Source: Dechloromonas sp. TW-R-39-2
Lineage (GTDB): Bacteria; Pseudomonadota; Gammaproteobacteria; Burkholderiales; Rhodocyclaceae
Assembly: GCF_016864195.1 (NCBI RefSeq)
Contig: NZ_CP045202.1
Span: 2,263,001-2,327,000 of the forward strand
DNA length: 64,000 nucleotides
Direction: 5' to 3'
Shown in pieces: positions 44,872 through 53,034 of this stretch. The notes under the pieces were generated by a model, which saw only the letters and a list, made by a program, of their open reading frames with translations, searched no databases and was not told the origin of the DNA. Numbering within the stretch: the first letter of the stretch is position 1; every line of letters starts with the position of its first letter. The position numbers were made by a program, and so were the translations under genes.

Positions 44872-45966
44872 ATGGCAACTTTTGAGCAGCGAGAATCCGG
44901 CTGGTGGCAAGCGAAAATCCGGCGCAAAGGTCATGCAACACAAAGCCGGACCTTCGAAAAAAAGGTAGATGCTGAGACCTGGGCGCGGAAGATCGAAAAT
45001 GAAATGGACCGCGGGGTCTTTCAAGACCGCCGCGAAGCTGAAACGACGACGCTGCGCACCGCCCTGGAGCGCTATGAGCGCGAAGTGACATCGAAGAAGA
45101 AAGCCCAGCGGCAGGAGAAGAGCTTTATCAAGCACTGGCTTGAGCGCAAAGACTTTGCAGAAAAATCGCTCGCCGGCCTGAAGTCTTCAGACTTCGCTTC
45201 ATTCCGCGACGCTCGCTTGAAGATCGTCAGCACACAGACGGTTCGCCATGAACTAAAGCTGATCGCGCATCTATTCAACATCGCCGCGAAGGAATGGGGA
45301 ATCGCAGTAGAAAACCCGCTTCGCAACGTCAAAATGCCGAGCCAGGGAAAGTCCCGCGAGCGGCGGCTATCTCGCGAAGAAGAGCGCTATCTGCTCTCTG
45401 CCGCTGAGAATTCTGGAGCAGTCGACAAGGATGGAAAGAGCAGGGCAAACCCGTGGATTGCCCCTGCCATCCGGTTTGCCCTGGCAACAGCCATGCGCCA
45501 GGGCGAAGTTCTGATGCTGACATGGAAACATATCGACAAGGAAAAACGGACTGCCACGCTCGAAGATACGAAGAATGGAGAGCGCCGGGTTGTGCCTCTC
45601 TCCCCTTCCGCGCTGGCCGTGCTGGAAGCCCTCCCCCGCACGCTACGTGGCCCCGTCTTCGCGACAACACAAGAAGCGCTTGCCCAGAGCTGGAAACGTG
45701 CCGTAAAGCGCGCGCATCGGCTTTACATGGCTGACTGCGAAGAAGCTGGCACAGAAGTCGATCCAGATTTTATGACTGATCTACATTTTCACGATCTGCG
45801 TCATGAGGCTATCAGCCGCCTGTTCGAACTTGGACTTGATGCGATGACGGTGAGCGAGATCAGCGGACACAAGACTCTTCAGATGCTTAAACGCTATACG
45901 CACTTGAGCAAGGCTGACGTTGCTCAAAGGCTCGCAATGCTTGAATCGTTAAAAGCCGCGTCGTAA
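44872..45966 (+). CDS. Tyrosine site-specific integrase
   Basis: A 364-residue phage/island-type integrase. The N-terminal arm-binding part has ESGWWQAKIRRKGHATQSRTF, the core-binding helices follow, and the catalytic domain has R in ATAMRQGEVL, HDLRHE (HxxR), GHKTLQMLKRYTH with the nucleophile Tyr. All catalytic residues are present, so it may be active. I chose the ATG at 44872 with GGGGA upstream; the earlier in-frame ATG at 44806 has no site. It starts about 95 bases from the tRNA-Arg fragment and is the only mobility gene in the window; the capsule genes begin 59 bases after it. Confidence 0.92.
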   Translation: MATFEQRESGWWQAKIRRKGHATQSRTFEKKVDAETWARKIENEMDRGVFQDRREAETTTLRTALERYEREVTSKKKAQRQEKSFIKHWLERKDFAEKSLAGLKSSDFASFRDARLKIVSTQTVRHELKLIAHLFNIAAKEWGIAVENPLRNVKMPSQGKSRERRLSREEERYLLSAAENSGAVDKDGKSRANPWIAPAIRFALATAMRQGEVLMLTWKHIDKEKRTATLEDTKNGERRVVPLSPSALAVLEALPRTLRGPVFATTQEALAQSWKRAVKRAHRLYMADCEEAGTEVDPDFMTDLHFHDLRHEAISRLFELGLDAMTVSEISGHKTLQMLKRYTHLSKADVAQRLAMLESLKAAS

Positions 45967-46024
45967 TGTAGCCGCCACTCTATATGTTGGCATAGCGCCC
46001 GGCGAGCAATGATCACCAGAACGG

Positions 46025-47545
46025 TCAAAGTCGGCATAGACCAGCCGTACAAAGCCATCCAATGGCTAACTCACTAACAGACCCATCAATCTTTTCTGAC
46101 GGTTGGCTTATCTGGTTATGCCAAAGAACATATTCAACTTTACCATTTGGCGCACCAAACGTTTCATACACCCTGGGCATGATCGGCACATGGTCACCGA
46201 ACCAGCATAGACTGGCTGACCTTTCGCACTCGGAGAGAAGCGTACGCAGCTTGGCAGCCATTCGATCGGCATTCCGGAGATGGCGCAGATAGATTGTCAG
46301 ATCGTCACATCCCGCTGGTGGTGGTATGGAATACAACTCAGCCATATCGGTAGGTGCCACATTCTCAAGATGCAGGGGACCGTGGTTCTCCATCGTGATG
46401 GCAAACACAAACACTGGCCCCGATGCCTCCCGCACTATTTCAGCAATCTTATCGGCCACTGCCGCATCGCTAATGTAGGGGCCAAAGCGGAGGTTCCTGT
46501 CGAATTCGCGGATATCCAAAAATTCACTAAAACCCAAGTGAGGGGAAACACGGTCACGCTGGTAGAAGCTTGCGGGGTACGGGTGGATGCAAATCGTGCG
46601 ATAGCCCAAGCTCTTCAAAAAAGAAGCTAACGAGGGCGACGCCAAACCAGCGGCAATCGCACGATAAGGATTAAAGCGGTGTACGCCCAGCTTGTCGTCG
46701 CTAACACCAGCAAGAAAAGCGAACTCCGAACGGACGGTATTTGCCCCCCAAGCCGGCACCTTCAAGCGACCATGGCAAACGGCCTCGGCCTTCAGCCGAT
46801 CAAACTGCTCCAGCACATCAGGCCTAATACCAGCATACAGGGATCGGGCATCAAAGAAGGATTCACTCTGTACCGCGATCAAATGAGGCAATTCGCCGTT
46901 GCCATCCTGCGGAACGAGGAAATCGAATGGTGACGCAACCACTAACGGATGGCGCGCCTCCTCACCATAGCGCCATAAGCAGGCAATAAAACCCAAGCTC
47001 AGAATATCGTGCTCCGGCTGAAAGCGTACCGGCAAAGATTTCCTGCTGCCCAACATCAGCAGCGATCCCCCTGCCCCGGCCACGAGCAGGATAGCGCCCA
47101 GATGGCCAGACAAAGCAAAACGATGCTCTGGTGCAGCCTCACCCCAGAAGCCAATCAATACGGCACCAATAAACCCGGCCGCAGCGCCCAGAAATTTCCA
47201 CCATCCCAAAAATGGTATGTAAAGACGTGGATGCCGGATTGCGTCGGTGAAATACTCGTAGTCCTGAAAAACGAAAGGTTCGCGCAACGCCGTCACCTTC
47301 GCGTTATTCACCAGCACCAGCGTCAGCAGCAAAGCCAGAGCCACCGCGCAGGCGAACCAAGGGCGGCCCAGCAACAGTGTCAGCAGGGCATGAGTCGCCA
47401 GCCAAACCCCGGCGTGCAATCCCCAAGCCGCCGGTGGCCGCCAAAGCGGTGGTCGAGGTTTCAGCAAACGCTCAACCGTCACCGACAACATCAGGCCGAT
47501 CAGCGATGCAGCAATCACCGAAACGAAGTCAGGATCAGCCACCAT
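46025..47545 (-). CDS. LTA-synthase-like membrane sulfatase (phosphoglycerol transferase family)
   Basis: A 506-residue membrane enzyme. About five membrane helices occupy the first 180 residues. The catalytic domain is of the alkaline-phosphatase/sulfatase superfamily: metal ligand E in VQSESFFD, catalytic Thr in GANTVRSEF, ITMENHGP and WFGDHVP. All LtaS-type active-site residues are present. LtaS moves glycerol-phosphate from phosphatidylglycerol; relatives add phosphoethanolamine or phosphoglycerol to glycans. It is the last gene of the capsule cluster, next to the integrase. The ATG at 47545 overlaps the dehydrogenase gene by 11 bases. Confidence 0.85.
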   Translation of the reverse strand: MVADPDFVSVIAASLIGLMLSVTVERLLKPRPPLWRPPAAWGLHAGVWLATHALLTLLLGRPWFACAVALALLLTLVLVNNAKVTALREPFVFQDYEYFTDAIRHPRLYIPFLGWWKFLGAAAGFIGAVLIGFWGEAAPEHRFALSGHLGAILLVAGAGGSLLMLGSRKSLPVRFQPEHDILSLGFIACLWRYGEEARHPLVVASPFDFLVPQDGNGELPHLIAVQSESFFDARSLYAGIRPDVLEQFDRLKAEAVCHGRLKVPAWGANTVRSEFAFLAGVSDDKLGVHRFNPYRAIAAGLASPSLASFLKSLGYRTICIHPYPASFYQRDRVSPHLGFSEFLDIREFDRNLRFGPYISDAAVADKIAEIVREASGPVFVFAITMENHGPLHLENVAPTDMAELYSIPPPAGCDDLTIYLRHLRNADRMAAKLRTLLSECERSASLCWFGDHVPIMPRVYETFGAPNGKVEYVLWHNQISQPSEKIDGSVSELAIGWLCTAGLCRL

Positions 47546-48293
47546 AACCCAGCCAGCGCACAATACGTACTGATACTGCGGCTGGCAAGACCGCCAGCCA
47601 CCAGGTTCCCCAATTCAACGGGAATGGAAAACTGATCCGTGCCTTGTCACGCGCCAAACCTCGCTTAATCGTCCGAGCAGCCCGTTCAGGAGACCACATA
47701 AAGGGCTTAGGGCCCGGCATACCGTCGCACATCGGTGACTTCACATAGCCAGGCATGATCACATTCACTCGAATTCCTTCCGGCCCAAGCCAGCCACGCA
47801 GCGCTTCGCCGTAAGCCTTAAGCCCCGCCTTGCTGGCGCAATACGCCGGGGTGACGGGCAGACCAAAATACCCTGCTAGAGAACTCACCAAGGCAATCTG
47901 CCCCTTGCCCCGCTCTCGCATAGGAAGCAATACAGTCTGCGCAATGAGCAAAGCAGCCTTCAGATTCACATCCAGGAGAGCCTCCACTTCAGACCAAGGC
48001 TCGGGCTCGCTGGCTGGGCCAATGTTGCTATTCATACCGGCATTGATGATGACCAGATCCAGCGGCCCCAGCGTACTCAACCAAGCGTGCAGCACAGGGG
48101 TATCGCGAATATCAAGGCGCTCACAAATTACATCGGCGCCCAATGCTGCACATCGTTCGGCAACAGAACCCAGCGCGGCCTCATTCCGGCCGTGAAGATA
48201 CAACTCCACTCCGGGGGCCGCGTAGGCCTCCGCCAAGGCACCTCCGATTGCACCGGTAGCGCCGGTAATCAGGATTTTCTGCAGTGGGTTCAT
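47535..48293 (-). CDS. Short-chain dehydrogenase/reductase
   Basis: A 252-residue SDR. It has the cofactor motif TGATGAIGG, NAG, the catalytic Ser in VSSLAG and the AYCASKAG Tyr-Lys pair. The C-terminus has a hydrophobic, tryptophan-rich stretch (FPFPLNWGTWWLAVLPAA), which suggests membrane association. Such SDRs are common in KpsC/KpsS capsule loci; the substrate is unknown, perhaps a lipid or sugar intermediate. It overlaps kpsS by four bases at its start and the LTA-synthase-like gene at its end. Confidence 0.85.
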   Translation of the reverse strand: MNPLQKILITGATGAIGGALAEAYAAPGVELYLHGRNEAALGSVAERCAALGADVICERLDIRDTPVLHAWLSTLGPLDLVIINAGMNSNIGPASEPEPWSEVEALLDVNLKAALLIAQTVLLPMRERGKGQIALVSSLAGYFGLPVTPAYCASKAGLKAYGEALRGWLGPEGIRVNVIMPGYVKSPMCDGMPGPKPFMWSPERAARTIKRGLARDKARISFPFPLNWGTWWLAVLPAAVSVRIVRWLGYGG

Positions 48294-49516
48294 CGCAACG
48301 CTTCCAGCGGCGAAACCTCGCCTTCCAGTATGGCCACGCTATTGCGAACAGCCAGTTCAATGCCTCGCTGGCAATAGAATCCCCCGTTAACTTGGGTCGC
48401 GTGGATCACGGCATTGCGGAAACGGCGGAACAACTCGCGGTTAGGCGCCTCTCCCTGCTGCCAGAAATCATCCAGCGCTCCTTGGAAAGTCAGGCCTGGC
48501 AAATTGTAGATCGGGTCGCTCAGGGCCAGCGTCGGGCAATCCAGCCCCAGCGAAACACCACCCACCGTGCTGTTAACGGTCACCAACCCGCGTGAATGTC
48601 GAACCAGCGAATCGAGATCGCCGGATTCCAGATAGTCAATGCGCCCGCCCACGTCGAATTTGCGCGCCAGCCGCTTGATCAGACGATCATAGCCAAGCAG
48701 CCCCATGTCCAGGGGATGATTCTTGATGACCAACCTGCTCCCCGACGGTGCTTGCCGCGCAAACGACGCCATGACGAACTCGATAACCTCAGCCATGTCT
48801 TCAAAGCGTGAATGGTCACGGATCTGCGCATCTGTGTTCAACTGCAGCGGCAACACGTAATACACTGATTGGTTGGCGATGAGGTCCGCAATCAAGCGTG
48901 CATCCCGCGGCTTCCATAGGCGCAGCAAGGAAAAACGGCGGATATAGCCCAAGTATTCCACCGGCGCCGTCATACCGGCATGCGTCCGGTAATGCGGGAA
49001 TAACAAGGCATTACCAACACCCGCCAGATGGTAGGCCACATCGTGCACAGCACGCACCCAAAAAGGCGAGGCAAACGGCTGAACCGATTCAACCACCCCG
49101 AGGTCGCCACCCACCGCCCAGAACCAGTCCGGATCGCGCGGCAGCAGCGAATGGCCGTTCACCCCCTCCCGCTCCAGCGTTACCCAATATGGCCGGAAAT
49201 AGCCTTCCTCGAACACATGGGTACGAATACCCAGCGCTTCAGCATGCTCAACCGCCGGGCGATGTACCGGCCGCCGGTCGCCGAACAGCACCTGATCGGT
49301 GATGCCGTAGCGCCGATAAACGTCATCAAGAAAATCACGCAAGTTTTCCAGTCGACCGCGGAAGGCAAGGGACGCCCGCCCGCCCCAATACGTGCTGTCG
49401 CCCACTGTAAAGTTGATTTTCTGCACATGGTGGCCACCTGCCTGCAGGCGATCGGCCAACTGTCCGAAAAAAGGCGAGCAGACGCCTTGCAGAAACAGGA
49501 AACGGCGCTTGCTCAT
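48290..49516 (-). CDS. kpsS: Capsule Kdo transferase KpsS
   Basis: A 408-residue KpsS. It begins MSKRRFLFLQGVCSPFF, and has HVFEEGYFRPYWVTLE, VIKNHPLDMG and VTVNSTVGGVSL, the conserved motifs of the family. KpsS adds the first beta-Kdo to the lysophosphatidylglycerol anchor of ABC-exported capsules. The start at 49516 overlaps the KpsC-like stop by four bases, as translation partners. A longer frame upstream is a shadow inside the KpsC-like gene. Confidence 0.9.
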   Translation of the reverse strand: MSKRRFLFLQGVCSPFFGQLADRLQAGGHHVQKINFTVGDSTYWGGRASLAFRGRLENLRDFLDDVYRRYGITDQVLFGDRRPVHRPAVEHAEALGIRTHVFEEGYFRPYWVTLEREGVNGHSLLPRDPDWFWAVGGDLGVVESVQPFASPFWVRAVHDVAYHLAGVGNALLFPHYRTHAGMTAPVEYLGYIRRFSLLRLWKPRDARLIADLIANQSVYYVLPLQLNTDAQIRDHSRFEDMAEVIEFVMASFARQAPSGSRLVIKNHPLDMGLLGYDRLIKRLARKFDVGGRIDYLESGDLDSLVRHSRGLVTVNSTVGGVSLGLDCPTLALSDPIYNLPGLTFQGALDDFWQQGEAPNRELFRRFRNAVIHATQVNGGFYCQRGIELAVRNSVAILEGEVSPLEALR

Positions 49517-50547
49517 CGCTGGTAAAAGCGCTGCAAAACAAAGCGCAAGGGCTTGCGCCACCACGGGAGCGCCAATCCTTCTGCCCGCCAGGCCAACAAA
49601 TCGTCGAGCGCCAGCTCCGGCGTAATTAATTGCCCGCTTCGATTGATGTAACGGGGATACTCGATCAGCGCCCCGGCCACCAATTCGTCCAGTGACAATC
49701 GGCGAATCCGGCGTGGCAATGGCACCATATCCTCCGTCAGCCCCCAGCCGGCATAAAACGGCTGGCCATAGCATGTCACCCGTTTGCCCCGCAACAAGGC
49801 CTCGAAACCGGCCAGTGACGTCAAGACATGTACTTCATCGACGCCATCCAGCATCTCCCCCATAGACACATCGATAACCTGCTCGTCGCACCAGCGCAAG
49901 GCAGCATCCTCGTCGAGCCCCTTGACACGCAAGCCGGCCAGCACATCGGGGTGCGGCTTATAGACTACCCAGGCATCCGGATTCGCCTCACGCACCGCGC
50001 GCAGCAAATCCATGTTGCGGCGTACCAGGCAAATTCCCTCGGGAGCACCATACGCAATCGATGCATCGGTCTCCACCTGCCCGGGCACCAAAATCAGCCG
50101 CCGTCCATTACCCGGACGCTGCCAAGCACCTGCACCAACGTTGTATTTGGTTAGGCGCGAAGCCACGATACGCAAACGCAACGCTTCAGCCCGCCGTAAG
50201 GCCGCATCATCAAATGCTGTCTCGGCCAGAATGCGCTCAAGTCGCGAGGGCCGCGTCGCATCGTAATAAATGCCGAGATCGTCGATCACCCACGACACCG
50301 GCCGGATGAGGTCGGCACCCAACCCCACAGAGCGGATGAAACCATCCTCGATGCGCAACACATTGACGCCATTCAGTATGACTGAGCCCGCATCGCGCAT
50401 ACCCCAGATGATTAGCGTGCTACCAGTGGGGACACTTTCCGGATTTTCAACAAAGTGAATCAACCTGCCATGAAAGAACTGCCGGACATAAGGCCGCTTC
50501 CAGAATGAAAAATTGAGCGCGTAAAGCGGTCGCTCAAGCACGTACAT
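49513..50547 (-). CDS. kpsC: Half-length KpsC (single Kdo-transferase module)
   Basis: A 344-residue protein that corresponds to one module of KpsC. It has RIEDGFIRSVGLG, YYDATRPSRLE, KYNVGAG, LVPGQVETDASI, VYKPHPDVL and CYGQPFYAGWGLT. E. coli KpsC is about 675 residues with two such modules that together build the alternating beta-Kdo linker; from the VPGQVE and DATRPS motifs this matches the C-terminal module. No second module is in the window. The ATG at 50547 overlaps the glycosyltransferase stop by 14 bases. Confidence 0.87.
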   Translation of the reverse strand: MYVLERPLYALNFSFWKRPYVRQFFHGRLIHFVENPESVPTGSTLIIWGMRDAGSVILNGVNVLRIEDGFIRSVGLGADLIRPVSWVIDDLGIYYDATRPSRLERILAETAFDDAALRRAEALRLRIVASRLTKYNVGAGAWQRPGNGRRLILVPGQVETDASIAYGAPEGICLVRRNMDLLRAVREANPDAWVVYKPHPDVLAGLRVKGLDEDAALRWCDEQVIDVSMGEMLDGVDEVHVLTSLAGFEALLRGKRVTCYGQPFYAGWGLTEDMVPLPRRIRRLSLDELVAGALIEYPRYINRSGQLITPELALDDLLAWRAEGLALPWWRKPLRFVLQRFYQR

Positions 50548-51691
50548 CAATCTCTCTCAATAACGCCTCGACCACCTCGAAATGCTGCTCCCAAGTCGGC
50601 GGCGCATACCCCGCCATGCGGGCGATCTGATTCTGCCTGGCCAAGCTATGCGGCGACGCATACTCCAACACCGCCTGCCGCCAACCTGGCCCGTCGATTG
50701 GGTCGAGATAACGCGGAATATCTCCAGCAATCTCACGAAATACCGGCAAATCGCTAGCAATCACCGGCACGCCCAGCATCAGCGCCTCCACAAGTGGCAT
50801 GCCGAAGCCTTCGATAAACGAGGGAAACAACAAGGCTTGCGCGTGTGCAAGCCAGGTTGCCAACTCGCGGTCGTCGCAACGATGCAATTCGGTCACATGC
50901 CCTTGCAGGGACACGCAGCGATCCAGCAAATCGACCACCTGCTCACACTCCCAGCCGCGCTGGCCGATCACAACCAACTGCGGTGCCGCATCGCCCAGTT
51001 CGGCAACCAACTGCCGCCACAGATGCAACAACAGCAAGTGATTCTTGCGCGGCTCTATGGTTCCCAGCACCACGAAATACGACTTTTCCAGCGGTCGACT
51101 GCGGTGAGGGTCAGGCAGCTTCGCCGGCGCTAACAAGCCCACCGCGCAGGGCGGCACCGTGATGTTGCGTGCCGCCGCATAAGCCAGCAACTCATCGCGC
51201 GTTGCCTGCGAATTGACGATCAAGCCGTGGCCGACCGAGAGCATGGTATCCAGCCGGCGATGATGCCGGACCGCCTCACCCGCCCGGCAATATTCGGAAT
51301 GGGAAATGGGGATCAGATCATGCAGGAAAAATACCGGCTTGAGGCCGCGCCGCGTCACCTTGCCCGCGTAATCCGAGCGATCCAGGCCGCTATGCCCGGT
51401 ATTGAACAAAACCCCGGCCGGCGGCCGACGCCAGCCCAACACATAGGCCTCCGCCACGCAGCGGCGCAAGCACGCCCGCCCACTGGGCGCCCAAGCCACG
51501 AGGGAATCGAATACCCGGCGCGAATCGTTCTGCCCCAACTCAACCCAGCGTCCGGCAAAACGCACCAAGGCATGCGCCCGCTCGGCAAAGTGCTGAAGGT
51601 ACTGAAGGCTGACGCGATCAACCCCGGTCGGCAGCCGATGTTGCAGGAAGCGATCCGCTAAACGCGTGACATCAATCAGCACGCCAGGCAC
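50534..51691 (-). CDS. GT4-family glycosyltransferase
   Basis: A 385-residue GT-B transferase. The donor-binding half has VVLGTIEPRKNHLLLLHLW and FPSFIEGFGMPLVEALMLGVPVIASD (E-x7-E type), and the acceptor half has FFLHDLIPISHSEY. It likely adds a sugar to the capsule repeat or linker; the donor is not readable. The start is GTG at 51691, without a Shine-Dalgarno. It overlaps the following half-KpsC and sits 86 bases after the export lipoprotein gene. Confidence 0.85.
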   Translation of the reverse strand: MPGVLIDVTRLADRFLQHRLPTGVDRVSLQYLQHFAERAHALVRFAGRWVELGQNDSRRVFDSLVAWAPSGRACLRRCVAEAYVLGWRRPPAGVLFNTGHSGLDRSDYAGKVTRRGLKPVFFLHDLIPISHSEYCRAGEAVRHHRRLDTMLSVGHGLIVNSQATRDELLAYAAARNITVPPCAVGLLAPAKLPDPHRSRPLEKSYFVVLGTIEPRKNHLLLLHLWRQLVAELGDAAPQLVVIGQRGWECEQVVDLLDRCVSLQGHVTELHRCDDRELATWLAHAQALLFPSFIEGFGMPLVEALMLGVPVIASDLPVFREIAGDIPRYLDPIDGPGWRQAVLEYASPHSLARQNQIARMAGYAPPTWEQHFEVVEALLREIDVRA

Positions 51692-51777
51692 TCAAGACAG
51701 GAAAGTACCGGGCGGCACCAGCCCCCGGCACTTACAACAAGCAGACAAAACTTCGCCAACATGCGGCATCCGGCCCA

Positions 51778-52950
51778 TTACTTGCCGATCGCCCCCAAAC
51801 CCTGCGCCGTGAACACGACGGAAGCCAGGATATTCATGAACTTCTGGAGTTCCGCCGCTGGCGCGTTGGAGATATACATGACATCCTTGTTGCGAATCGG
51901 GAAACCCTGGGCCACAAAGAAACTGCGCGGATCCTTCAGATCCACGCGATAAATGACCGGCACCTTGCCATCCGGCGTCAGTGGCGGATTTTCACTCGCC
52001 ACGCCAAGCACCAGCGGTTCTTCATAGCGGAAGATGAAGACGCCGCGCGCATCGGCCCGCTGATCCTGCAAGCCGCCCGAGCGTGCCAACGCCTGCACCA
52101 AGGAAATACCCTGCGCTTCAAAGGGAATCTCCTCGTTCTTGCCCGTCGCCCCCAGCGCCGTAAAGCTCAAGGGCTGGAACAAAGCCGTCACGACATCCCC
52201 CGGTTGCAAGACGATATTTTGCTTGGGGTCTTGGATCACCGTATCCAAGGCCATTGCCTGAACCACCTCGCCGCGCGTTACCTGCAAGGTCATCTTCCCC
52301 ACCGGCTGCCGCACACCGCCTGCCGCCGCAACCGCATCCAGCAAGCGCTCCCCCTTGGCCGTCAGGGGCATGCGAATGCTTTGCGTCACCTCACCCACCA
52401 CCGTCACATTGGACGTTGCATTACGCGTCACGCGCACCATCACTTGGGGCTGGTTGGCTTTGCCATTCAAACGCCGAGCAATTTCAACCTCTATTTGCTG
52501 AGGAGATTTATCCGCCACAGGAACAGCACCAGCGAAAGGAACATTAACCGTTCCTTCGTAAGAGACCATCTGTTCCGGCAAGGTGGTCACCCGCGTGGTT
52601 GCGGCACCAAGGCGCGGATCGAGAACCGTAGCGCCAAATAAGGTCGCCGGCGGTGCCTCCCATATGGAAACCTCGATAACGTCTCCTGCACCAACTCGAT
52701 AGCCCAGCGCCCTCTCGGCCGAAAAAACATCAGCAAAGCGAATGCGCTTATCTGCAGCAAAAACCCTGCGGGCGGTAGCCTCATCCACATCTACTACCTG
52801 AATAGGCAATGATGAGCTACTTTCCGCACGCTCCAACTCGGCTTTGTTAGCGCCAGCTGAAGGTAGACTAGAGCAAGAAGCCAAGAAGATCGCTTCCAAC
52901 GCCAGCAACAATGAAAAAACGTGCGATCTGGAAAAAACGGGCAGTTTCAT
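51778..52950 (-). CDS. Outer-membrane polysaccharide export lipoprotein (CtrA/BexD/Wza-like)
   Basis: A 390-residue export channel protein. It has a lipoprotein signal with lipobox LASC. The export domain begins GYRVGAGDVIEVSIWEAP, followed by SLBB-type repeats (TVVGEVTQSIRMPL, GERLLDAVAAAGGV). It would form the outer-membrane pore for the capsule with KpsE and KpsMT. The ATG at 52950 is preferred over an upstream TTG. GC content is normal here but falls sharply in the next 90 bases upstream. Confidence 0.88.
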   Translation of the reverse strand: MKLPVFSRSHVFSLLLALEAIFLASCSSLPSAGANKAELERAESSSSLPIQVVDVDEATARRVFAADKRIRFADVFSAERALGYRVGAGDVIEVSIWEAPPATLFGATVLDPRLGAATTRVTTLPEQMVSYEGTVNVPFAGAVPVADKSPQQIEVEIARRLNGKANQPQVMVRVTRNATSNVTVVGEVTQSIRMPLTAKGERLLDAVAAAGGVRQPVGKMTLQVTRGEVVQAMALDTVIQDPKQNIVLQPGDVVTALFQPLSFTALGATGKNEEIPFEAQGISLVQALARSGGLQDQRADARGVFIFRYEEPLVLGVASENPPLTPDGKVPVIYRVDLKDPRSFFVAQGFPIRNKDVMYISNAPAAELQKFMNILASVVFTAQGLGAIGK

Positions 52951-53034
52951 ATCAACAAGAACCAAGAATACAGCGACTCAGAGGCAAAAAAAGCAAGGAG
53001 CACTCGACGGTCGGCAAACAAGGCGAACTCAAAG

